64,000 bases of DNA, taken from NCBI RefSeq assembly GCF_010727475.1, contig NZ_AP022567.1, positions 2,418,001 to 2,482,000 of the forward strand, read 5' to 3'. The notes beneath the pieces were generated by a model. It was not told where the DNA came from and ran no database searches. It was given only the letters and a program-made list of their open reading frames with translations. Below are positions 37,293-44,728 of the stretch, piece by piece (the first letter of the stretch is position 1; the number at the start of each line of letters is the position of its first letter). This stretch comes from Mycolicibacterium mageritense (GTDB lineage: Bacteria; Actinomycetota; Actinomycetes; Mycobacteriales; Mycobacteriaceae). The position numbers and the translations under genes are program-made.

Positions 37293-38561
37293 TCAAGCCA
37301 TGCTCCGCAACCGGGCGAAGTCCTCGACGACATCCGCTGCGCGGTGGTTGCTTTCGGCGGGCCTGGTCATCTTGGTAGCCAGGCTACGTGCCCGCGCGAC
37401 ATAGTCCGGCGCGAGAATCTGCCGCAGATCGGCCACCAGCGAGTCTTGCGTGGTTGCCGAAAAGCGGCGTGTGGTACCGATTTTCAACCGTTTGAGCTGT
37501 GCGCCCCACAGCGTCTGGTTGGCGTCCATGGACAGGATCAGAGTCGGCACCCCGGCACGCATACTCGCCGCGGTCGTACCCGATCCGCCGTGGTGCACGA
37601 CTGCGCGGCAGGCCGGGAAGATCGCCGCGTAGTTGACTGCGCCGACCACCTTGACGTGATCGAACCGGGGCACGTCGCTGAAGTCGCTGTAGCCGGCACA
37701 GACCAGTGCCCGTTCGCCCAGTGCGGCGCTGGCCGCGGCGATCATCCTGATGGTGTCGGCGGGGGACTCCACCGGCATGCTGCCGAAGCCGAAGCAGATC
37801 GGCGGTGTGCCCGCGGCAATCCACGACGCGACCTCGTCATCGACGTTGGTCGGAAGCTCCATCGTGAGCGTGCCCACGAACGGCCGCTGCCCGTCCCACT
37901 TCGCCCATTCCGCGGCCAGCCCGGGGAAGCACACGTCGTCGTAGGCCTGAACCTCCAGTGATCCGCGGCGAGCGATCCGCTGCGCTGCGGGGCTGGTGGC
38001 CTTCGGCAACCCGAGTTCGCGACGTTGGGTGTCGTCGACCTTCTTGTTGAGCAGCCACGTGAACCAGTCGAAAAGGGTCATCGCCGCACGGCCCAGCGCC
38101 GGGGGCAGGATCGTCACGAGCCTGCCGTTGGGCCGGACCGGGACATGGTGCAACGTGATCAGCGGAATGCCGTAATACTCAGCGACATTGGCCGCAGGCT
38201 CTTGATAGGCCTGTCCGGCGATCAACACGTCGGCATCCTCGGCCGCCGACCGCAGCGTGGCGTTGATGTGGGCCCAGCACTGATCGCTCAGCGTCCACAT
38301 CTCACGCCACAGCTGCCGCAGCTCCCGGATCCTCCAGAACGACCGGAACAACGTCGTCCAGAAGTTGCGATAGACGTCGAGCCAGGTGCGGGTGTCGAGC
38401 CCGAACGCAACCGCCGGAAGACCGGCGGCCTCGACGAAACCGACCGAATCGGGCGCGACGGCCAAGCACACGTCGTGCCCCCTGCGGGCCAGCTCACGTG
38501 CCACCACGAGGGATGGCTCGATGTCGCCGCGGGTTCCGTAACTCGCCAACACAAATTTCAT
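37293..38561 (-). CDS. GT1-family glycosyltransferase for GPL, second copy
   Basis: 422 residues, paralogous to 29863-31116. The N-terminus reads FVLASYGTRGDIEPSLVVAR. Shared internal blocks include PAANVAEYYGIPLITLHHVP (about 133). The donor-site signature HHGGSGTTAASMRAGVPTL lies near 324. Donors are expected to be dTDP-rhamnose or dTDP-6-deoxytalose and acceptors the Thr or alaninol of the lipopeptide, as for the characterised Gtfs. The ATG at 38561, preceded by GAGAGGC, was preferred over an upstream in-frame start with arginine-rich, unrelated sequence. Two Gtfs would give one sugar on each attachment point, the minimal apolar GPL pattern; a third may be elsewhere. Confidence 0.9.
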   Translation of the reverse strand: MKFVLASYGTRGDIEPSLVVARELARRGHDVCLAVAPDSVGFVEAAGLPAVAFGLDTRTWLDVYRNFWTTLFRSFWRIRELRQLWREMWTLSDQCWAHINATLRSAAEDADVLIAGQAYQEPAANVAEYYGIPLITLHHVPVRPNGRLVTILPPALGRAAMTLFDWFTWLLNKKVDDTQRRELGLPKATSPAAQRIARRGSLEVQAYDDVCFPGLAAEWAKWDGQRPFVGTLTMELPTNVDDEVASWIAAGTPPICFGFGSMPVESPADTIRMIAAASAALGERALVCAGYSDFSDVPRFDHVKVVGAVNYAAIFPACRAVVHHGGSGTTAASMRAGVPTLILSMDANQTLWGAQLKRLKIGTTRRFSATTQDSLVADLRQILAPDYVARARSLATKMTRPAESNHRAADVVEDFARLRSMA

Positions 38562-38657
38562 CGCAGTTCGAAGCCTCTCAATAATCCCCGTGACGGCCCG
38601 TCGCAGCCGGGCCCGCCGGAGCGGGCGCGGCACGGACGGACAGTGTGCGAGCGGCCG

Positions 38658-39464
38658 TCACTGCTTGCGCCAGAGCACCCCGGTGCCGTCGATCTCGACG
38701 ATCTCCTCGGTGATCCCATGCTTCGTGCGGTAGTCCGTGACAGCCTTCCGGCAGCCCTCGATCGCGTGATAGTCGTCGATGATGCAGAAGCCGCCCGGCG
38801 ACAGCCGCGAGTACAGGCCGTCCAGCGCTTGGATCGTGGATTCGTACAGGTCTCCGTCGAGCCTGAGCACCGCGATCTTCTCGATCGGCGCATCGGCCAG
38901 CGTGTCCTTGAACCACCCGGGCAGGAACCGCACCCTGTCGTCCAAGAGCCCGTAACGCTCGAAATTCGCCCTGACGTCCTTTTCCTTCACCGCCAGAATC
39001 GGGGCCGCGAGATGCAGTTTGTCCCCCTTGTCGGCCGCATAGTTCGCGGCGTCCGGCGGCGGCACGCCCGCGAAGGAGTCGGCGAGCCAGACCTGTCGGG
39101 TCTCGTCTCCGTACGCGCCGAGGACGGCACGCATGAGAATCGAAGCACCGCCACGCCACACCCCACACTCGACGAGATCGCCGGGAACGTCGTCCGTGAG
39201 CACGGTCTCGACGCATTCCTGCAAACTCGTGAGCCGCTTCATGCCGATCATCGTCAGTGCATCGGCAGGCCAGTCCAACCCCAGGTCGCGCTTGCGCCGA
39301 TCGAACGGTCGCTTACGGACGAGCATGAGGTTGCCAATCTTGAGAATGGGTCGGTGCAGTAAGCCCCACCCCACGGGCACCAACTCATCGACCCCATACC
39401 TGGTGAGATCCTGCCGGAGCAGGTCCAGATAAGCGGATCGAGTGCCACGGTCGGTCACGGTCAA
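38658..39464 (-). CDS. TylF-family rhamnosyl O-methyltransferase (Rmt-like)
   Basis: 268 residues with the full TylF/MycF pattern. LVECGVWRGGASILMRAVL (about 97) is the SAM-binding loop, VWLADSFAGVPPP (about 125) the second landmark, and VLRLDGDLYESTIQALDGL (about 199) and GGFCIIDDYHAIEGCR (about 226) carry the metal-binding aspartates. This is the family of the Rmt enzymes that methylate the 2-, 3- and 4-hydroxyls of GPL rhamnose in M. smegmatis and M. avium. The position methylated cannot be inferred. The TTG at 39464 is the first start; a GTG two codons later is equally possible. The downstream glycosyltransferase begins 96 bp after the stop. Confidence 0.88.
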   Translation of the reverse strand: MTVTDRGTRSAYLDLLRQDLTRYGVDELVPVGWGLLHRPILKIGNLMLVRKRPFDRRKRDLGLDWPADALTMIGMKRLTSLQECVETVLTDDVPGDLVECGVWRGGASILMRAVLGAYGDETRQVWLADSFAGVPPPDAANYAADKGDKLHLAAPILAVKEKDVRANFERYGLLDDRVRFLPGWFKDTLADAPIEKIAVLRLDGDLYESTIQALDGLYSRLSPGGFCIIDDYHAIEGCRKAVTDYRTKHGITEEIVEIDGTGVLWRKQ

Positions 39465-39717
39465 AAAAGTGCCCCTATCTCCTCAATCGGTGCTGCTGGT
39501 GATGAGCCTAACCTGGCGGACAGGCAGTCAGAACATTTCTGTGGCGACTGTAGATCCTTGCGCCCGAGAGGTTTTCGGGGAAATTCGGTGATCTTGACGC
39601 CGAGTTGCAAAACAGGCGAACGCCGTTGGCTTGCGCGGCGAATCGACGATGTGGGTCAATGCCAGATCTGCGCGGTCATGGCAAACAATCGCCGATCATT
39701 GCCAGACCATCGGTGGC

Positions 39718-40536
39718 TCACCGGAAAGCCGCGCGGGCCAGGCGCTTCGGCTCTTCGGCTTTGTGCACCACAACCACCGAGTCGAACACTTCGATGCGGT
39801 CGATGATGGTTGCCGCGAGCGGCACCTCCATCTCCCGTCGGCGCTTCGGATGGCCCTCCTGGAACTCGAACACCGAGGACATCTGCATGTAGGGCGCATG
39901 CATCGCATCCATCAGCCACTTGGTGAAATCGATGAACGACTCGGATCGATCCCGGTAGCCCGTCCAGTAGTTGGCGCAAACATCCTCGACCGCATACACC
40001 CCGCCGGGTGCCAGCCGCGGAAACAGATACTGGAACGATCCGATCATCTGGCTGGGTTGATGTCCGCCGTCGTCGAGGATGGTGTCGAACGGACCGAACT
40101 CGTCGAGGACGCGGCCGAGGAACGCGACGTCGGTCTGATCACCGATGCGCACATGGATGTCGTCGTCCGGCGCGTCATACTGGGCGGCCTTCGGATTGAA
40201 GTCGATCCCGACGATCTTCGCCTCGGGGAGGTACTTCCGCCACATCCGCAACGAGCCGCCTCGGTCCACGCCGATCTCGAGCATGCGCTCGGTGCCCTGC
40301 AATACGGACTCGTAGATCGGCAGATAGTGGCGGAGTTTGTGAATGTTGTCGGAGCCGTTAAATATTCGCCCCATCGGGGTGTCTGCGGGCGGGCGGTCGT
40401 CGGCGCCCATCACCACGGGCCGCGCCAGGTCCGGCCCAAGCGCGGCGAGCATGCGTCCACGCGCCTTGTACGGATAGCGACGAAAAATGAAAGGAGGCTT
40501 GGGCAGCAATGCCAGCCTGAACATGGCCATAGTCAC
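39718..40536 (-). CDS. TylE/MycE-like sugar O-methyltransferase
   Basis: 272 residues. RMLEIGVDRGGSLRMWRKYL (about 85), KIVGIDFNPKA (about 111), FDTILDDGGHQPSQM (about 150) and GGVYAVEDVCANYW (about 178) match the MycE/TylE group. Those SAM- and Mg-dependent methyltransferases act on deoxysugar 2-hydroxyls in macrolides; the DDGGHQ and VED segments correspond to the metal and catalytic residues. Here it most likely methylates a GPL deoxysugar. The start is ambiguous: the GTG at 40536 is followed closely by two in-frame ATGs. Gaps of about 250 bp on both sides suggest it is transcribed from its own promoter. Confidence 0.83.
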   Translation of the reverse strand: MTMAMFRLALLPKPPFIFRRYPYKARGRMLAALGPDLARPVVMGADDRPPADTPMGRIFNGSDNIHKLRHYLPIYESVLQGTERMLEIGVDRGGSLRMWRKYLPEAKIVGIDFNPKAAQYDAPDDDIHVRIGDQTDVAFLGRVLDEFGPFDTILDDGGHQPSQMIGSFQYLFPRLAPGGVYAVEDVCANYWTGYRDRSESFIDFTKWLMDAMHAPYMQMSSVFEFQEGHPKRRREMEVPLAATIIDRIEVFDSVVVVHKAEEPKRLARAAFR

Positions 40537-40790
40537 GAGATCCTATGGACACTCGATACGGCAACGGCACATATCGCGAGAATGCTTGTAAAACACAGAG
40601 ATAGCTTATCGTCGCAGCAGCACCACAAATCACCGTGAGCCGATGCCGGCGCGACCCGCGGCGTGCCCGGCAAACTCATTGCCGGTCCGCTTCGGGGCCC
40701 GGGACAGGCACACGCGGCCGGAACATCGGATGGAGCAACATGCGGTGACGGACAAACCAGTTGCGGTAGGAAAGATTTGAGGCGGGCAGT

Positions 40791-41576
40791 TCAGAAGCTG
40801 CCTATCCCCCTGAGAACGGCCGACACCCCGATCACCAGGAAGATGACGGCGACGATCTGCTGACGTCGTGCCAGGGCCCAGCCGCGCAGGCGGCGCAGCA
40901 CGGCTTCGGTGCGCTCCGGAGCGACGATATGGCTGATGAGCACGATCTCGACGACGCCGAGCACCCCGACGATGTAGAGGACAGCCGTGGTCAGCTGCGT
41001 GGTGATCGCTGCCCCCGAGGTCAGGATCGTGGCGAGCACCAACAGCACGATCTCGGGCGCCGGGCCCATCGCGAGACCGATGACGAAAGCCACCCACAGC
41101 GATCCGTTGTCCCAGGCATTGCGGGCACGCGTGATGAGCCGCCGGACAGCGGATCCTAGCCTCGAGACGTCGTCACGAGAGGCGCCGTCCCCGGATGCAT
41201 TCGGATCGAGGACCATGATCAACTTGCTTCCCGACGCGGGAACGTCCGCGTTCTGCCTCAGCCGTAACCGCGCAGTGAGTGCAGCCGCGATCACCAGGGC
41301 GAACACACCGATACCGATCTGAATCTGCGCTGAGTTGGAACCCGTTGTCGGAGTGGCCAAATCATCTGTCCACGGCCGAAGCGCCGGCGTGAAGTGCAGC
41401 ACGATCAGGGGCGCCAGGATGGATACCGCGCTCGCCAGCAGGCAACCGGCCCAGAAGATGAGGATGTTCTGGGCAGGCCGCTGGCGAGATATCAGCAGCA
41501 GGGTCACACCAAGCCGCACCGGGTTGAGCGCACCCATGAGCGCCAGCCCCAGCACCGAGCTCCACACCGCCGTCAC
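40791..41576 (-). CDS. Second Gap-family membrane protein
   Basis: 261 residues with six membrane helices in two groups around a charged loop, the same layout as gap at 9890-10654. Matching landmarks are ALNPVRLGVTLLLISRQRP at the N-terminus, ARNAWDNGSLWVAFVIG in the middle and VEIVLISHIVAPERTEAVL late. The GTG at 41576 was chosen because it aligns the N-terminus with the first Gap; a TTG at 41624 would add 16 residues. Having two paralogues inside one GPL locus suggests a division of labour, perhaps for differently decorated GPLs. The function beyond family membership is not established. Confidence 0.82.
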   Translation of the reverse strand: MTAVWSSVLGLALMGALNPVRLGVTLLLISRQRPAQNILIFWAGCLLASAVSILAPLIVLHFTPALRPWTDDLATPTTGSNSAQIQIGIGVFALVIAAALTARLRLRQNADVPASGSKLIMVLDPNASGDGASRDDVSRLGSAVRRLITRARNAWDNGSLWVAFVIGLAMGPAPEIVLLVLATILTSGAAITTQLTTAVLYIVGVLGVVEIVLISHIVAPERTEAVLRRLRGWALARRQQIVAVIFLVIGVSAVLRGIGSF

Positions 41577-41624
41577 GCTACCGCGTCGGTTCGCCGCGTT
41601 GGCATTTTTCAATGCGCTCAGCAA

Positions 41625-41977
41625 TGGACTCTCGCGAGCTGTCGCGCGCAGGTTACGCGAACTGTCGCGCGAATTTTATTGATGGCGCGCCGCTCGTTAC
41701 ATTCGTCGCCTATTCTGTCGATGCCGGTTTCGCCGGTGCACCAACGACATTCATGACGACAGGTGCATTTTTGGTGAAGTGCCCCTGTCGCCGAGTTCGA
41801 AGGGTTACCACCACTTTCCGCTTGAACCGTAATTGCTGGCAAATCGAGCCCCGATTGTCGGGGCCGTCATGGAATCGGGGAGACGATGATTCGCAGCGCG
41901 CGCTCGTCCAGGTGCCGCCTGGCCACCTGCCACGCTCATGTTCCGCACACCGCGACCGATGACAGGGGGATGCGCGC
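41625..41977. promoter_or_regulatory. Divergent promoter region, gap paralogue / sulfotransferase
   Basis: About 350 bp between divergent genes. A 16-bp near-perfect direct repeat (CGCGAGCTGTCGCGCG at 41633-41648 and CGCGAACTGTCGCGCG at 41656-41671, one mismatch) has a 23-bp period, about two helical turns. This looks like paired activator or repressor sites. The rest contains no supported gene. Confidence 0.5.
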
Positions 41978-42955
41978 ATGAGCACGCCTACCCCGCACGA
42001 CCAGACGTCGAAGCGCCCGACCATCCTGTTCGTCCTCGGCATGGGGCGATCCGGAACATCTGCGCTCACCCGGGTGCTTTCCCTGTGCGGCGCAGCCCTG
42101 CCGACCGGGATGATGGGCGCCGACAACGGCAATCCGCGGGGCTATTGGGAGCCGCGTGCTGCGCTCTTCATCAACAGAGCGATCCTGGACCGCCATGACA
42201 GCGCCTGGTGGGATCCCTCGTTGCGACTGCTGGAGGACGGCGAGTTCACGCCCGAGGAGACTGCCGCGGGCATTGCCCAGATCGGCGCGTTCCTCAACCG
42301 GCTGCCCGCGGCACCCGTCGTCGTCATCAAGGAACTGACCATCGGTGTCCTCGCCGACATGTGGTTCGAAGCCGCGCGCCGCGCAGGTTACGACATCTCG
42401 GCAGTGATCGCCGTCCGGCACCCACAGGAAGTCGTGGCCTCGCTGGCAGCGGCCGTCAAGGCTTCCCCGGAACTCACCACCGCCCTGTGGCTCAAAGGCA
42501 ATCTGCTGGCGGAGCGGCAGACTCGGGGGCTGCCCCGCGCCGTCGTCGAATACGCCAATCTGCTGGAAGACTGGCGACGCGAAATGGCCCGCATCTCCGC
42601 GGCGCTGTCGATCGAACTGACACCGACGGATGAAGGCGCGATCGACGAGTTCCTGGCACCGGAGCTGCACCGACAGCGCAACAACACCGCGGTCCCGGAT
42701 CACTTCGGCTCCGACTGGGTTTCGAGTGTCTACCGCGTGATGCACGAGGCCGCACGCGCCGACACGGTCGACACCTCGGCCCTGGATCGCGTCTTCGACG
42801 CGTACCAGGCCAGTGAACACGACTTCCGCACGGCGTTCGAGAATTCCCGTACCTACCAGGACGGCGTCCTCAACAAGCTCATCCGGCCGTCGATCGCGAA
42901 GCCGTTCCTCGAACTTCGTGCGATAGCCCACCGGCGTAAGGGAACCTGGGTCTAG
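41978..42955 (+). CDS. PAPS-dependent sulfotransferase-family protein
   Basis: 325 residues. The N-terminal P-loop-like motif ILFVLGMGRSGTSALTRVLS (residues 16-35) is the 5'-phosphosulfate-binding loop of cytosolic/Golgi-type sulfotransferases, and VIAVRHPQEVVASLAAAV (about 145) fits the 3'-phosphate-binding segment with Arg and Ser. No signal peptide or membrane helix is seen, so it acts in the cytoplasm before export. The ATG at 41978 has CAGGGGGA upstream. It sits in the GPL locus directly ahead of rmlA. Sulfated GPLs are known chemically from the M. fortuitum group, so this is a good candidate for adding sulfate to the GPL or its sugars. Some homologues have other nucleotide-dependent roles, so activity is unproven. 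Confidence 0.82.
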   Translation: MSTPTPHDQTSKRPTILFVLGMGRSGTSALTRVLSLCGAALPTGMMGADNGNPRGYWEPRAALFINRAILDRHDSAWWDPSLRLLEDGEFTPEETAAGIAQIGAFLNRLPAAPVVVIKELTIGVLADMWFEAARRAGYDISAVIAVRHPQEVVASLAAAVKASPELTTALWLKGNLLAERQTRGLPRAVVEYANLLEDWRREMARISAALSIELTPTDEGAIDEFLAPELHRQRNNTAVPDHFGSDWVSSVYRVMHEAARADTVDTSALDRVFDAYQASEHDFRTAFENSRTYQDGVLNKLIRPSIAKPFLELRAIAHRRKGTWV

Positions 42956-43126
42956 AGCGGCAGGTGGTGCGCATGAGCTGAAATCTGAAGATGTTTCACC
43001 GCAGCCTGATTCACCCTGGTCCAGGTTGTGCGCGACACCGCGCAGGATAGGGTGGCAGTATGTTGCGCCGCGATGGCCTCGAAATCGCGTTGGCCGGCGC
43101 CGAACTCGACATCAATAAGGGAAAAC

Positions 43127-43990
43127 ATGCGTGGCATCATTCTCGCCGGCGGCTCTGGCACCCGACTGCATCCGATCACGATGGGTATGAGCAAGCAGTT
43201 GCTGCCGGTGTACGACAAACCGCTCATCTACTACCCCTTGTCGACGCTGATCATGGCCGGCATCCGCGACATCCTGGTGATCACCACACCGCCCGACGCA
43301 CCGGCATTCGAGCGGCTGCTCGGCGACGGCTCGGCATTCGGCGTCAACCTGCGTTACGCGGTACAGCCAGAGCCGGAAGGGCTCGCGCAGGCCTTCGTGA
43401 TCGGCGCCGACCACATCGGGACCGACAGCGTCGCACTTGCGTTGGGTGACAACATCTTCTACGGCCCGGGCCTCGGCACGGGATTGCGCCGATTCGAAAC
43501 AGTCAGCGGCGGGGCTATTTTCGCGTACTGGGTGGCCAACCCGTCGGCGTACGGCGTGGTGGAGTTCAGCGCCGACGGCACGGCGTTGTCGCTGGAGGAG
43601 AAACCGCAGACGCCGAAATCCCACTACGCGGTTCCCGGTTTGTACTTCTACGACAACAACGTCATCGAGATCGCCAAGTCGCTGCGGAAATCGGCTCGCG
43701 GCGAATACGAGATCACGGAGGTGAACCAGATCTACCTGAACCGCGGGCAGCTGTCGGTCGAAGTGCTCGCCCGCGGTACCGCGTGGCTCGACACCGGTAC
43801 GTTCGACTCGCTGCTGGACGCGAGCGACTTCGTGCGCACCATCGAACGCCGTCAGGGGCTCAAAGTCAGCGTGCCCGAAGAGATCGCCTGGCGCGCGGGA
43901 TTCATCGACGACGCCCAGCTCGCGGCCCGCGGCCGGGAGCTGCGCAAGTCGGGTTATGGCGACTACCTGCTGAGCCTGCTGGACCAGTAG
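43127..43990 (+). CDS. rmlA: Glucose-1-phosphate thymidylyltransferase
   Basis: 287 residues, normal RmlA length. GIILAGGSGTRLHPIT (residues 3-18) is the nucleotidyltransferase motif, followed by SKQLLPVYDKPLIYYPLSTL (about 22-41). LALGDNIFYG (about 104) carries the catalytic Asp. The enzyme makes dTDP-glucose from dTTP and glucose-1-phosphate, the first step toward dTDP-rhamnose and dTDP-6-deoxytalose. The ATG at 43127 with AAGGG upstream gives the standard N-terminus; an upstream in-frame ATG adds unrelated sequence. RmlB, C and D are not in the window. A locus copy of rmlA beside GPL genes is usual in GPL producers and suggests a dedicated sugar supply. Confidence 0.95.
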   Translation: MRGIILAGGSGTRLHPITMGMSKQLLPVYDKPLIYYPLSTLIMAGIRDILVITTPPDAPAFERLLGDGSAFGVNLRYAVQPEPEGLAQAFVIGADHIGTDSVALALGDNIFYGPGLGTGLRRFETVSGGAIFAYWVANPSAYGVVEFSADGTALSLEEKPQTPKSHYAVPGLYFYDNNVIEIAKSLRKSARGEYEITEVNQIYLNRGQLSVEVLARGTAWLDTGTFDSLLDASDFVRTIERRQGLKVSVPEEIAWRAGFIDDAQLAARGRELRKSGYGDYLLSLLDQ

Positions 43991-44241
43991 CCACAGGCGC
44001 CCCGCTCGCGGCGCGGCAACCTTGGCAATGACTCGGCCCGGGCTGCGTTCGGCGGTAGTTCAGGAAAAAGCGCGTTATTGTGCCCGTTCAGCAAATTCGC
44101 ATTAATTCAATTCAGCACACCCGTGAAGTTACCGAGTAACAGAATGAAACTGCGGGTAGATATAGCCGATAGTGATGTAGTCCGAGCCCAAGTTCCGCGA
44201 TCGCCATTACAGTTGGAGCAGACAGAGCAAGGAGGGGATTC

Positions 44242-44580
44242 ATGATCAAATTGTCGTTGGCAAAAATTTCTGTCGCACTCGGAGGTGCGGCCCTGTGCTT
44301 GACCGCCGGAGCCGGTCTGGCCTCGGCAGAGCCGGATATCGGTCCGATGGTGAACACGACCTGTACGTATGAGCAGGCCATGGCCGCGGTTCATGCCGAG
44401 AATCCGATGGCTGCGCAGTATCTCGACCAGTCGCCGCCCAACCTGCAATTCCTGCGCGTCTTCCTCAGTTCATCACCGGACCAACGCGTAAATCTGCTCA
44501 ACCAGATCAAGAACAACCCCGGCGCCAATCAGGCGCTGCCGGTTTTCCAGCAGATGATGACGAGCTGCACCAAGTACTGA
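44242..44580 (+). CDS. Secreted haemophore-like small protein (MHB-type)
   Basis: 112 residues. A typical Sec signal peptide (basic start, hydrophobic core, cleavage after GLASA near residue 30) leads to a helical mature domain of about 80 residues. That domain has one cysteine near each end (NTTCTYEQAM and MTSCTKY) and an NNPGANQALPVFQQMM segment. This matches the mycobacterial haemophore/heme-binding family (Rv0203-like). A protein of this type stands next to mmpL4 genes in other GPL loci. The AGGAGGGG ribosome binding site at 44230-44237 is strong. It converges with mmpL4b across a hairpin terminator. Whether it binds haem or has been recruited to GPL transport cannot be told; the haem-binding Tyr/His are not obvious. 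Confidence 0.8.
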   Translation: MIKLSLAKISVALGGAALCLTAGAGLASAEPDIGPMVNTTCTYEQAMAAVHAENPMAAQYLDQSPPNLQFLRVFLSSSPDQRVNLLNQIKNNPGANQALPVFQQMMTSCTKY

Positions 44581-44673
44581 ACAGCAAACTCGATCACATC
44601 ACCAATATTGCGTACAGCGCACTGATCGCGCGCAGCGCCAGGTGTGAGTGAACACCGCGCGACATGCGAACGA

Positions 44674-44701
44674 AACGGGCTCCGGTTTTCCGGAGCCCGT
44701 T
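44674..44701. terminator. Bidirectional hairpin terminator
   Basis: A perfect 12-bp stem (AACGGGCTCCGG with its complement) has a TTTT loop and is followed by TCTGTTT. It lies between the convergent haemophore-like gene and mmpL4b and could end transcription from both sides. Confidence 0.85.
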
Positions 44702-44728
44702 CTGTTTCGCTCGGCGAATGCCGGCGGG

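Noticed and set aside
37293..38561. Assigning gtf1, gtf2 or gtf3, and rmt2/3/4 or fmt, to individual genes
   Set aside because: The families are clear but the acceptor positions cannot be read from sequence, so no numbered symbols are given.
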